A stretch of DNA of 64,000 bases. Origin: Alligator mississippiensis. Its lineage: Eukaryota > Chordata > Crocodylia > Alligatoridae. A program made the position numbers and the translations under genes. Location of the stretch: NCBI RefSeq assembly GCF_030867095.1, contig NC_081824.1:140645433-140709432 (forward strand), in the 5' to 3' direction. This document shows positions 10,802-20,898 of the stretch, in pieces; position 1 is the stretch's first letter, and every line of letters begins with the position of its first letter. The notes beneath the pieces were generated by a model. The model did no database searches, had not been told where the DNA came from, and saw only the letters and a list, made by a program, of their open reading frames with translations.

Positions 10802-10825
10802 TGGCCGTCGGCTCTGCCGGTGGCC
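10789..10825 (+). promoter_or_regulatory. -1 ribosomal frameshift signal (gag/pol)
   Basis: The heptamer A_AAA_AAC at 10789-10795 is in the gag reading phase (AAA at 10790, AAC at 10793). After a 7-nt spacer comes a stem GGCCGTCGGC (10803-10812) / GCCGGTGGCC (10816-10825) with loop TCT. All 10 pairs form if two G-U wobbles are allowed. A -1 slip at the heptamer leads exactly into the pol phase. The same heptamer type is used at MMTV gag-pro. The gag stop lies three codons after the slip site, inside the spacer. Confidence 0.85.
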
Positions 10826-12132
10826 TTCCTCAACTCAGACCTGATCCTGCTGATTCTCGACCATATGCTAAACTTACTGTTTACAACCCTACTGATCCGG
10901 ATGACAAACAACAGGTATCCTTCCTTCTTGACACTGGAGCTCAGACCAATGTGATTACCTCGATGATACCTCATCAAAAGACCACCAAGACGATCAAAGT
11001 ACAAGGGCTTAACGCTATCGCTGTCACAACAAAGGTTAAGTTTTGGGTTCAGGACCACCGATATCCCCTAGAAGCTGTTCTAGGGGGCATCAATATTTTA
11101 GGAATCCTGGGGATAAAGACGTTTGACCTCAGGGAACAAGTGCTACAGGCATTACCCGTAATTATCCCAAAGCAGGACTGGCATCGACCAACGCTTCATG
11201 ACACTTCCACCTGGCGATATCGGCCAATCCCAACTAAGGATTCTCTGAAACAGTCCCTTACTAACCTTCTGCAACGACTTGAGCGACGAGGCTGTATTAA
11301 GACCATAACAGCCAGCACCTACCTATCATCAGGATGGGGAGTGGCGAAACCTGGGAAGCCTAATGAAGCCCGGTTGGTCGTGGACTATCGAGAAGTCAAT
11401 AAAAGATGCCAAGTACTTCAACAACCTAATCCGTCTACTCTGCCACAGTGTATGTTTGAGATGGCACAGTTCCAGCAAAGTCCGTGGGTCGGAGTTACAT
11501 TAGATCTGAAAAATATGTTCTTTTCTATCCCAATAACTGATCCGGAGGGAATACTGAATATGTGTATTGATGGCATCATGTATAGGTGGACAGTTTGTCC
11601 GCAAGGATATCACAATGCTCCATCGTTAGCCACTGGTGCCATGAATAACACCCTGAAGAATTTTCGAGCCTTGCACTCTCTTCCCCCAGAAAAGGAATTA
11701 AAAATTTGGAGTTATGTGGATGATATTGCCATCATGGGTCGCGATAGCTCTGTAGTTGCCAGTGTAGTAAACCAACTAGTTGCTCACCTTCAAAGTGAGG
11801 GATGGACCATCAACGAGGAAAAGTCAAGCCTACATCCTGTAGATGACATTACGTTCCTTGGCGCTCGATACACTGGTTCCATCCACCACGGAGTATCGCA
11901 TGAGGGTCCTAACATCGATCAACTAAAAACATTCCACCCTGTCACTAAGAGGCATTTTCAACAGCTTTTGGGTCATTTAAATTGGTATCGACATTATATT
12001 GGTGGTATCGACATTATATTGGACCTAGTGATTTGGCACTCCTCACTAAATTACAGCGACAGATTCGCGACAAGTCCCGAAAGTCCACGCCTTGGACGGA
12101 AAAGGATCAGCAGAATCTGCTTCGCCTGCTAA
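10801..12132 (+). pseudogene. pol: ERV pol 5' part: protease and reverse transcriptase
   Basis: This frame lies -1 to gag and can be entered by frameshifting or from the ATG overlapping the gag stop. The aspartic protease active site is LLDTGAQT (Asp44-Thr45-Gly46), with a later ILGILG flap/loop-type block. RT follows: WGVAKPGKPNEARLVVDYR fingers, LDLKNMFF with catalytic Asp235, CPQGYHNAPS, and YVDD at 305-308 (Asp307, Asp308). No dUTPase is evident. The genuine frame ends near 11983-12022, where a 20-bp tandem duplication shifts translation; the remaining codons to 12132 are out of phase. Confidence 0.9.
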
Positions 12133-13883
12133 CCACGGTTAAAGGTACACAACTCCATGCCATCGATATGGGTGAGTCACTGACCGTGACCCTTGGATTC
12201 ACCACCAATCACGTGTGGGCTGTTGTGCACAATCCCAGCAATGAGTTAGTATACACGGCCCACAAGACGCTTCAAGCGGCGCAACATCGATATGGAGCTA
12301 TGGGAAAGATTCTCCTAGCTGAACAACTGGTGGAGCCGTTAGCAAGGGGGCATGGGACGTTACGCACTCCTGGTGCCACATTGTTACCCTTGCTGGACGC
12401 GGGAAGAATCGACCCACATTTTCAAGGGGAGTCTAAGACCTGGAATACGCTAGTACTTACCCACCATTATAATTGGCATTGTTGGAGGTTGGAGGACACG
12501 GTACCTGATCCAAGCCCAGAAGATGAGGAAAAGGTTCCTACGCTGTATGGAACTTCAGCCCCAGCATGGATGGCCTCGGACGGAACCTCCCGACATGAAG
12601 GAGCCTATGGATATTACTGTAAAGTTTGTCATGATAAGGGAATTTTTCAAGCTGACCCAGATGATAATTCGTCCCAAAAATGTGAATTATTAGGATTCCT
12701 GAAGGTACTGGAACATTGCTTGATGTATCATAACGATACACTCCCAGTTCCGATCATCGCGATTGATTCGCAGTATATCTACAAAATTCTTACGGGCACA
12801 GCTTTTCCCACCGAGAACTTGGATGATTGGCGAGACATCTGGAGGACATTAACTGGATTTGTACGCCTTCCGTTGTTTAGGCACACTAAGTCCCATTGTT
12901 CAGATACTGATCCAGTGCATGAGGTAATTGATAAGCTCTTGGAGGATCCACTCCGGACTGACATAGCTTTGCCTGTCACATCTACCATTGATCCTGAGGC
13001 AAATCCATTCCTCGCATGGCTTCACGAAAATTGGGGTCACCCAGGACCATGGGTTTGTCATCAACGTTGGTGCCGAACCATTACAGAACTGGCCTCATAT
13101 GGAGCCAGGCGGGATTGGGAAAAGGTAGCTCAGGCCTGTGAAACATGTGCTAAAGAAAAGTGTCATAAAACCAAGCATCAGATCGGAGCTTTCGATCCTT
13201 CTCAGTTTCAGGCAGGAAAAGTTTGGCAGGTGGATTTACTGGGACCCCTCCCAGGGTCTAAACCGCCAAATAAAGGACTAGTTGAGGTTGATTTGGGGAC
13301 CAGACAGTTACAGGTTATTCCCTTGCGAAAAAGCAATCCCACTGCTGTTATAGCTGCCTTAACTGCTGTGTTTGCCACCTGGCAACCCCCTCATGAAATT
13401 CAGTCTGATGGAGGACCTCCGTTTAACTCTAATGCTTTGGATAAATTTGCTCGCCTTCACAATGTGGCATGGCATCTTCATCTGCCGTACCACCCACAGT
13501 CCAACGGCGTTGTGGAGAGACACATAGGTTTATACAAGGAGCAGCTTCGCCTTAGAGGAGGAGGGACGTTTAAAAATTGGACTAAATTTAATCACAATGT
13601 CCTTATTTCACTAAACACTGCTAAGCCATTATGGGACGAAGCTAATGTCCAAAAACCCCCACCTTGGGAGCCTAAGTTCCAACCTGACGAGTTGGTGTGG
13701 ATTTCAGTACCTCACCCTCATCAGTCTCATCCACAAGTTCACAAAGGGACAGTTCAACGGCTGGGACAATATCCCAATACCTATTCTGTCCAACTGGAAG
13801 AGAAGCCTGATTGTCCCCCTATTATTGTTCATCACAACTGGATGACTCGCTGTTCCGACGTTCACCCAGTATCCTTACAGTGA
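11982..13883 (+). pseudogene. pol: ERV pol 3' part: RT connection, RNase H, integrase
   Basis: The open frame starts by chance at a TTG and has no real initiation codon. It holds the RT connection, then RNase H with acidic residues in MASDGTSRHEGAYG, KCELLGF, AIDSQYIY and HEVIDKL. Integrase follows: an HHCC zinc region (HENWGHPG ... CETCAKEKC) and the catalytic core with Asp418 (WQVDLLGP), Asp476 (IQSDGGPPF) and Glu512 (NGVVERH). The last two are separated by 35 residues, the DD35E pattern. A C-terminal domain of about 70 residues ends at TGA 13883. All key catalytic residues are present; only the frame entry is lost. No env overlaps its end in full length. Confidence 0.9.
11983..12022 (+). 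repeat. 20-bp perfect tandem duplication breaking pol
   Basis: TGGTATCGACATTATATTGG occurs twice in direct succession (11983-12002 and 12003-12022) without mismatch. Twenty is not a multiple of three, and the offset between the upstream (10801) and downstream (11982) frames equals this shift. The duplication is therefore the single lesion separating the two halves of pol. Perfect identity suggests it is recent, or present in the germline source copy. Confidence 0.9.
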
Positions 13884-13891
13884 AACCAATT

Positions 13892-14020
13892 ATGATTCTT
13901 TCTCGTTGTGTTTTGTCTTGTTATTCTGTTTTCTTCACAGGTTTGACCCCAGCAAAAGCAGTAATTCACAACTACCTGATTGTGAGACCAGACTGCAATC
14001 CATTCGAAGCTAGAAAGTGA
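13892..14020 (+). pseudogene. Possible env leader remnant (42 codons)
   Basis: Nine bases after the pol stop, an ATG opens 42 codons starting MILSRCVLSCYSVFFTG. This is a hydrophobic signal-peptide-like stretch, followed by a polar segment with one Asn and one Cys and then TGA. Strong splice-acceptor-like pyrimidine tracts end at 13880 (CCTTACAG) and 13940 (TTTTCTTCACAG), as expected upstream of env. No fusion peptide, furin site or transmembrane domain follows before the 3' LTR. The simplest reading is that most of env was deleted. A never-had-env lineage, or a small accessory ORF, is also possible. Confidence 0.4.
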
Positions 14021-14281
14021 TAATTGTGAGGGAGGCACTGAGACAGCAAAGAGCCCATCTGCCCAGGACTTGTTGTGTTGACTGACATTGTCTGTTTTGG
14101 AGAAGACGGACCGAAGCGGAATGTTCTCCAATCAAACGATGATCAGCAGTTGTTGTTATGTGTTCAAAGTTATTTGTTTATGTATTTATATATATATATA
14201 TATTGGTTGCGAAGGCTTTGCCAAGTCAGTGAATTCCATATAATGTGCTCATGTTTCGAAAGTTCCAGTTGTGCGATCGGC
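14021..14281 (+). other. ERV noncoding stretch between env remnant and PPT
   Basis: No open frame of note. It contains a (TA)n run near 14188-14202 and AT-rich sequence. This is presumably the residue of the deleted env/3' untranslated region. Confidence 0.6.
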
Positions 14282-14288
14282 AAGGGGG
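14282..14288 (+). promoter_or_regulatory. Polypurine tract
   Basis: AAGGGGG lies two bases (CA) before the TG of the 3' LTR, the position of the plus-strand primer in retroviruses. It is short compared with many retroviral tracts. Confidence 0.65.
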
Positions 14289-14290
14289 CA

Positions 14291-14943
14291 TGTCATAACC
14301 CAATGAGTTTGGTGCCTCGGCACTATGGAATTTTCTTGACACCTGAGAGCCTCTTGCACAGCGAGGGTTTTTGTTGCATAAAGAACCAGCGTGCAGGAGA
14401 GTGTTCCCACCACTTTTGCAGCTGCTTTTGCAGGATGCATTTTCTCTTTGCAGCATGGAGGTGCACGGTGCAAAGAGTTCCCGCCATTCGGATGTAAATT
14501 CGTGCCCCGCAATTGGCTAGTGCTAAATTATTCATACGTGGCGGCCGGTAATTGGCTTGCTGGCCGTTTAAAAATTAGCGCGACTTTCGCCCAAGTCGAA
14601 GAACTTTGAGCATGCTGCAGAGTGCCTCTTAGAGATCTGACTTGCGGCTAGCTGATCGATAGACTGATCACCTATCGATCCTTCTTCCCGTCGCCGAACG
14701 CAGTCCCAGACATACCCTTTTCCCGCCGGCTTGAATTACGGACGAGTTTACTGGCATTGGCCTCGCCAGCTGGAGCAACTCACATTGTTGTCCAGACGAC
14801 CGAACTGTTTCCGTCGCAGCCACCCGCGACGTAAGTAAAGTTTTTTGCAACCATTAAGCTTGTCAGCCTCTCTATTCACCAGCCCGCCCTGACGAACGGG
14901 TAAATTCTGAATCACCTCGAGTCAGTTCAGCCTGGCCGAGACA
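14291..14943 (+). repeat. 3' LTR (653 bp)
   Basis: TGTCATAACCC to GGCCGAGACA, matching the 5' LTR over its full length apart from about 30 substitutions and two small indels (an extra CTG near 14343 and an extra C near 14726). TATA-like TTTAAAAA is at 14567, the 9-bp stem-loop at 14654-14680 and AGTAAA at 14834. Chance frames within it translate LTR sequence only. Confidence 0.93.
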
Positions 14944-14994
14944 CCCTCCAGTGTGCCCACTTCTCCCTACATCTTTGTGTCATCAGCAAATTTG
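14944..14994 (-). mobile_element. CR1: CR1 LINE, continuation beyond the ERV (FADD box)
   Basis: After the target duplication, antisense CR1 sequence resumes. Read on the minus strand it encodes KFADDTKM, the RT catalytic box (14974-14993), then a GEVGTLEG-like stretch running into the ERV breakpoint. Together with 7434-8281 this is one CR1 copy split by the provirus, 5'-truncated just upstream of the FADD box. Confidence 0.85.
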
Positions 14995-15017
14995 AAAAAA
15001 TCAGAAATAATAGCCAC

Positions 15018-15265
15018 AAGCTAGCAGAGAGCAGATTTAGACTGGACATTAGGAAGAACTTCTTCACAGTTCGAGTGGCCAAGGTCTGGAATGGGATCCC
15101 AAGGGAGGTGGTGCTCTCCCCTACCTTGGGGGTCTTCAAGAGGAGGTTAGATAGGCATCTAGCTGGGGTCATCTAAACCCAGCACTCTTTCCTGCCTATG
15201 CAGGGGGTCGGACTCGATGATCTATTGAGGTCCCTTCTGACTCTAACATCTATGAATCTATGAAT
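15018..15265 (+). mobile_element. CR1: CR1 LINE 3' end, plus strand
   Basis: A sense-oriented CR1 tail encoding RFRLDIRKNFFTVRVAKVWN and then REVVLSPTLGVFKRRLD to the stop. It is followed by the 3' untranslated region (GGGGTCGGACTCGATGATCT) and CTATGAATCTATGAAT repeats. It is the same subfamily as the minus-strand copy at 7434 and lies head-to-head with it, with both 3' ends pointing outward. Confidence 0.9.
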
Positions 15266-16279
15266 TTGGACAGCATGCTTTCCAAATTCTTGTTTTGTGA
15301 ATGTATTTGGTGCTTATAAAAATGAAAGATGATTATGAACATGTGTCTTGAAAGAAACAATACAGGCTACAGTGTTGTAGCCATGTTGGTCTAAGGACGT
15401 AATACAGGCTTCTGTTATTCAGTCTTCCCTTTCTGTGGTAGTTTTGCAGGTTTTATAATCTAAAAGTGCTGTTCATACACTAGCTTAGTGCCATAAACTG
15501 ACAATCATGGTAGATAGGGGCAAATTGTGTGGTGATTCTGTGAAGTGAACAAAGGGGGACAAGAATGGCAGTAGAAAATGTATTTAATTTACAGAATTTG
15601 AACTAACATCGCAGGGGTGAAAGGCTAGTTAATGCATCATCTCCATCTATTACCTACATTCCCTTCTCTCAACATTGTCTTTATACCAATTTAAGTATAA
15701 AAGTCTTCTATAATCTTGTTGAACCATGTTTTTCCTTCATCCAGAAGTTGATTTAACTTTTCTTACAGGCCGCTGATTTCATCATACGGGTGATATGTGG
15801 TTGCAGAGTAAACTTGGATGATTTTCATCTTGTGTCTTTTGGAAATCTTCAGGGTTAGTTGAGCAATCTTGTTACTGACTCAATTTATGTGTTTTATTAA
15901 CCTCCAGAGCTTCTTCTGAAAAAGAGAAATGCTTAAAAATTATTCTCCTCTTGAACTGAATGATTTTAGAGATGCTTTTTACTTGGCCTTTTGCTTCAAA
16001 TTTCTCTGAGTCTTTGAGTCAGTGTCAACAGATACAGAACTCTAGGTATAGAAAGAAATCAAAGCAGACATGTTAATATGGGCTATACCAATCAATGTAT
16101 ATGTACATACCAGTCAACACTTGCAACCAAATTTTCCAGCTCCCAAATAGTGAACATCAAAGAGCTACTGAATACCATATTTTCTTGCATGTAGCCTGCA
16201 CCTTTACCTTAAGAGTTTAGTGTAGTGTAGATAAAGGAGTGACCTACGTGCATGTGTGGTGCTATACAATTAAAAAAAT
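15266..16279. other. Noncoding DNA with short repeat scrap
   Basis: Mostly unique. A short stretch near 15370-15400 (GTTGTAGCCATGTTGGTCT) matches a phrase common in reptile interspersed repeats. No gene supported. Confidence 0.5.
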
Positions 16280-16474
16280 AACTGAACACATAACTGACTA
16301 CATATGGATGTATATTTATATATCATTTATTGTATTTGTTTACAAAGATGTGTGTGTATGTATTGTTAATCTATAAGGTACATTTCTACCCCACATTCTC
16401 TCTGTATTATATATACACATATGTGTATGTATCTATGTGACTATATAGATATACATATATATGTATATGTATGT
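16280..16474. repeat. AT-rich microsatellite-like region (TA/TATG)
   Basis: Runs of TATATA, TGTGTATGTAT and ATACATATATATGTATATG dominate this segment. This is simple-sequence DNA with no coding potential. Confidence 0.7.
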
Positions 16475-16940
16475 GGGCTCATCTACATATGTGAAATTAA
16501 TCCAATAAACACAGCACATACCATGCCAGAGTTTATTGCCCCTGGGACCACAGCACATTGAGCTAGGTCAAACCATCCTTGACTGGCAGGAGATTTAGGG
16601 GTCAGCCTGGCTGCCCAGGGCTGCTCCGTCCTGGCTCAGCTTGCTGCTGGGAGGCTGGCTGGGGCATGAGGGTGCTCCAGTGCAGGGCTAGCCAGCAGGC
16701 AGCCCCCACACTGAAGTACCCTCACGCCCTAGCCAGCCCTGTCAGCATCTACACATGCATTGCTGCGCACAAAAGAATACTACCGTAGGATAGTACTTGT
16801 GTTACAAATACAAACCTACAGCAAAGTTCATTAGTTTCCTGCAGCCTAATAGAGCCACATATGTAGATGCTGAGACTTTACTGTGGAGCTAACTAAGCAA
16901 TTCCTCAGTAATGGAGCAAAGGATAAGCATGTGATATAAA
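16475..16940. mobile_element. MITE-like element, family A, GC-rich core
   Basis: The left end GGGCTCATCTACATATGTG and the inverted internal right block CACATATGTAGATGCTGAG fit the CTACATG family. The core (GGCTGGGGCATGAGGGTGC..CCAGTGCAGGGC) matches the cores at 55.8 kb and 4.4 kb. The right terminus is decayed, so the end is approximate. Confidence 0.6.
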
Positions 16941-18189
16941 CACAAACATATATATCTATATCTATATATCTATTTATATCAATAGATGTATAAAATGTGG
17001 GTGTGTAAAAATCATACAGCATCTAACAGATGCAGCTTGGAGACTGGAAGTCAGAACTCCCAAGTCAGAGGAAGGCAAAAAGAAAGATAGATGCAGGATT
17101 TAGGTACAGAATCTATTTATAGGTGCAATATTAGGCCATCTGTGCATTTATGAGAAATAACCCAAATAGATCCTAAGATTTAGCCCAGCCTATTCCAGAA
17201 GTTAAATATGGATCTGAACTTCAGAGGACTTCAGAGCAATTCAAATCTGGAATTTTGGTCTGAGCCCATTTCTAGCATTCATATGAGATGAGAAATGTTG
17301 GAAACACACAGAATAGGTATGATTCTTTGCAGTCCCACGTAAAGATCATATATAACTGAAAAAGTTTGCAATCTAAAGAAGAAGAAATTAAAAAAAAACC
17401 CCAGTATTGATCAGAAAAAAAAAACTTTCAATGCTGATAAATACTCTATAAATGTAAAATCCAAGTATAAGGAGATATTCAAAAGTCATGGCAATAATCC
17501 AAGTACTGTATGAAAGTTAGGCTGTGCTTAACCTAACCTTATGATCTACTAATTTAGAGAAAGAAATGAGACCTCATTTCTAGCATGCTTTCTAAATTCA
17601 ATTAAATCTAACAAACATGCTGATAGTGTACTTTTCATTTCCTTCTACACAGAGAACCAATGTATTTAACCAGTTTAATTGTTCAGCATAAAGCAGTGAT
17701 GGGTACCATACTGACAAAAATTACATCAAGTTCTGCTGGAGCATTTAAAAGGCATGTCTGCTGCAGATAACATCTCTGTGAACAAAAGGATACTTTGGGC
17801 TGGTTTTGTCTTTCTTGCTTACTAAGAACATCTATGATTTCTCTGCAAGATAAACAAAGTGTGACATGATTTTTCATTTTTCTTTACTCGTAAAATATAG
17901 TGTGTCTAACTAGTGCACTAGCACATTTAAGACAGTTAGGCCAAAGAGACAATATAACATATGACTAGATTATAAATAATTATTTTCACTCTAATGACCA
18001 AAGCCTGTGCTTAGATCCAAATGTGCATATTCCGCTGAAGTCAGTTTAATAGGTATATGACATTAAATAAATTATAGCATTTATTCAGAAAAATTAACCA
18101 CTGTATTATAGATTCTAGTTGTGGATGTGTGTGCACCTCCCCCTGACTATAATGGTAGTACTATGCATGTATTCATGAGCTGACTTTGA
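16941..18189. other. Unique AT-rich noncoding DNA
   Basis: No gene or repeat recognised apart from short ATATCTA runs near 16950. Confidence 0.5.
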
Positions 18190-18295
18190 CCTTAGATCTT
18201 AGGGCTAGAAAGGACCTCTTCCTTAGTCATTTATTTCAGCTCCCTGCTCAAGAGCAGGATTTCTTCTCATTATTATCCTTAGCATCCCTACAGGC
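18190..18295 (-). mobile_element. CR1: Old CR1 3' end fragment
   Basis: Antisense CR1 tail: 'tagatcttagggctagaaaggacctcttc' followed by 'cagctccctgctcaagagcaggat'. Much diverged, with no coding part retained. Confidence 0.65.
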
Positions 18296-19419
18296 CATAT
18301 GCTTACTTGTTATCTTTGTTACCATATGGCCCTTGTTATTACTCTCATGAGTAGTCCCGTTGGTTTACATGGGATGCCTTGCATTTGTAAGCTCACCTCA
18401 ATGTCAGTAAGACATGTAGAATCAGGCCCATTGAGAATAAATTGCAGTTGCTTTATATTTTGCTGTAGGGAGGCTCATAGCATCAAACTGTGGGCTTCTT
18501 TTTTACACCCCTCATTCCAGTCACAATCTGCCTGTCTGAAAAGTTCATTTTTTCCCCTTATACCAATACCCTTATTCTTTTTTCTCTCAGAAGCCAAACT
18601 GAATATGACACATTAGCAGTTCTGACGTTTCCTAATAAACAATGTTGCTGGATTTTTAATCCTTTTCTATACATTAGTCCTTGCTGGTCATCCTCCAAGA
18701 TCTCATGTTTCCTGCCTGTTTTTCTTTCACTTTTGTGAGATGCCACCAGGAAGATATACTTTATGGTTTCAGAAAATGTAGCAAGGTCTGGTAAGGACTT
18801 TTGATTTTCTTTTGGTCGTTCGTTAATAATTAGAGAGAGAATATTTGAAGATTCTGGGCCTTTCATTTTGAGAAGAACATTTTAAAAGTTAGTTCTGATA
18901 TTTTCTCATAAATTTTGTTTATTCAAAAATGGAAAATAAATGTGCATCACTTAAGATAACAGAACTGAGGGACAGATAAGCACATTGATTATAGACTCTA
19001 TTCCTCCACTTATGATTCCACATCCTCTAGGTCACAGTTCAAGGGAGGCCTCTTGATTTGCCAACAAAACCACACTAAAATGCAACAGTTCAATAACCAG
19101 CCAACTTCACTTAATTTCAAGCTTTTTAATTGAATGTCAGTCAATTACACAGTTATAATCCATATCTTATTACAAATACAAAGTACTATACCCATGCATT
19201 TTAAACAGCACATTTTCCTAACTTTCAGCATTTCCATTTTTAGAAACCATTGCAACCAAGCAATCAATTTTGATTATGGTAACAACCACAAAACATTTAT
19301 CCTTAATGTCAGTTATTTAACGTAAATCTGAAAATGGAAAAACTATGTAGTTGTTCCTTGAACCAATATTTCCCAATACAAATGTTTTCCATGGTAAAAT
19401 ATTTCTCTCTCTGCATATT
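18296..19419. other. Noncoding DNA
   Basis: A 105-codon open frame at 18299-18616 has no family features. No gene supported. Confidence 0.5.
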
Positions 19420-19562
19420 CTCTGTCTGTCTGTCTGTCTGTCTCTCCCTCTTCTATATATCTGTACATGTGTATGTAGATAATATATATTTGTGTGTGCA
19501 TGCATGGGTATGTGCATGTATGTATGTCTGTAATACACATATGTCTCATGTGTGTGTGTGAA
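19420..19562. repeat. (TCTG)n and TG-rich microsatellite
   Basis: Five to six TCTG units near 19423-19443 are followed by TATATA and (TG)n/GTATG repeats to about 19560. Open frames across it are simple-repeat translations. Confidence 0.85.
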
Positions 19563-19672
19563 CTGCCCAACCAATAAATCACCCAAATCACCATAGGCCA
19601 CAAGTCTAATTATCTCTCAATCTTTACCTTTTTTAATTTCTCCTTTATCACTGTCTTTCTTCATTGTACTTT

Positions 19673-19990
19673 TTAATTGTGGCTATAATTTGTTCTGAAG
19701 GCTGTGAGATTTGTGGACATTCTAATGTCCTCTGGCAAGGAGTTCCAAAGTCTTTGTTCTGTTACTAAAGAGCCCTCCCTCCTGCTCTTGTGATCTTCAC
19801 CTTTGCAATTGATAGGATGGCAGCAATTGAGGAAGATTGTCTCCACAGAAAGGAAAATGTTCTTTAAGTTACCTAGAAACAACTCTATGATGGCAGTGAA
19901 AATCAGGACTAAGACTGTATATTTGGTCTGGAGTTCTGCAAGGAACCCAGTAATCAAAGGTATTTAAAATTTGTTAACAGCATACCTACA
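19673..19990 (-). repeat. Diverged LINE-like remnant
   Basis: The minus-strand frame ends with RLWNSLPEDIRMSTNLTAFRT, which resembles the 'WNSLP..IR' C-terminal block of non-LTR reverse transcriptases. The plus-strand text ('ctggcaaggagttccaaagtc') resembles an interspersed repeat known from reptile transcripts. The remainder is too diverged to classify. Confidence 0.4.
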
Positions 19991-20017
19991 TATGTGAGTT
20001 GCAATAATTCAGCCTGG

Positions 20018-20600
20018 AAGTTTCATAGATTTCATAGATTTCATAGACATTAGGGCTGGAAGGGACCTCAGAAGATCATCAAGTCCAGCCCCCCACCCAA
20101 AGGGCAGGAAGTCAGCTGGGGTCATAAGATCCCAGCAAGATAAGCATCCAATTTACTCTTGAAGCCGTTCAATGTAGGTGCTTGAACCACCGCCGATGGC
20201 AGGCTATTCCAGACCTTGGGGGCTCGGACAGTAAAGAAATTCTTTCTTATGTCCAGCCTGAAACGGTCATAAAGTAGTTTATAACTGTTCGACCTCATCA
20301 TCCCTTGGGGCGCTCTGGTGAACAAACGTTCCCCCAGATACTGGTGGTCACCCCTGATAAACTTATAGATGTCCATCAGATCAGCCCTGAATCTGCACTT
20401 TTCCAGGCTAAAGAGCCCCATAGCTCTCAGCATGATCAGAGGTCAGGAAAACAGACCTTATGATGACAGCATCATAAGGTTTGTTTTCCTGACCTCTGAT
20501 CATGCGCGTGGCTCTTCTCAAGCTTCTCCACATCCTTTTTGAATTGTGGGGCCCAAAACTGGATGCAGTACTCCAGTTTATCATGGCTAAGTTATAGTCC
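20018..20600 (-). mobile_element. CR1: CR1 LINE 3' part with internal palindrome
   Basis: The 3' end is at the TTTCATAGAT repeats (20018-20048). The minus-strand frame 20433-20122 encodes SLEKCRFRADLMDIYKF and ends with LNGFKSKLDAYLAGIL, the CR1 ORF2 C-terminus. Upstream text continues to 'ggatgcagtactccag' near 20575. A 74-bp near-perfect palindrome at 20431-20504 interrupts the frame. 5'-truncated and inactive. Confidence 0.9.
20431..20504. repeat. Near-perfect palindrome inside CR1 (35-bp arms)
   Basis: Left arm 20431-20465 and right arm 20470-20504 are reverse complements with one mismatch in 35, separated by the loop ACAG. The right arm is ordinary antisense CR1; the left arm is an extra inverted copy of it. 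Confidence 0.9.
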
Positions 20601-20898
20601 AACAGTTTGGAGCACTGTCTTCTGTCCAGGCTTAGGTAGAAGAAGAGATGTTTCTGACTGTCGATATTAAAGCATTCAGCAACACTGAGGAATCCAGAAA
20701 ATCCCCATGGTTGTTATGATGTGTGGGTTGACTCTGCTAATATAAAGTGACAGTATGGAGGATGCTAGCTCTTCAGAGTGTTTTCACCTCAATTTTGCCT
20801 TGTACTCAGCCTATTTTTTACTGCCCAGATCTTAACCTCAGCCAGACATTGAACTAGTCCCCTATATATTGCTGGTGTTTGACACTATAGCTTTTCAC

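Larger units (their letters stand above)
8282..14943 (+). mobile_element. Endogenous retrovirus, tRNA-Ser primed, env-less
   Basis: A full-length provirus-like insertion of 6,662 bp: 5' LTR, PBS, gag, pol, short leader-like ORF, polypurine tract, 3' LTR, with TG...CA ends and a CCCTC duplication. Gag is open throughout. Pol carries protease, RT, RNase H and integrase motifs but is shifted by a 20-bp duplication. There is no room for a normal env (407 bp between pol stop and 3' LTR). The tRNA-Ser primer, the Gag without zinc knuckle and the single pol frame suggest affinity to class III/ERV-S or the crocodilian 'ERV4' lineage. This placement is inference and needs an RT phylogeny. Confidence 0.93.

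Noticed and set aside
14075..14535. Several 70-140 codon frames across the 3' LTR start
   Set aside because: They translate LTR sequence, and near-identical frames recur in the 5' LTR. They do not look like an env or accessory gene.
19317..19603. Frames of 75-94 codons with repeated VCLSVCLS or TDRQTDR
   Set aside because: Translation of (TCTG)n/(TG)n microsatellite.
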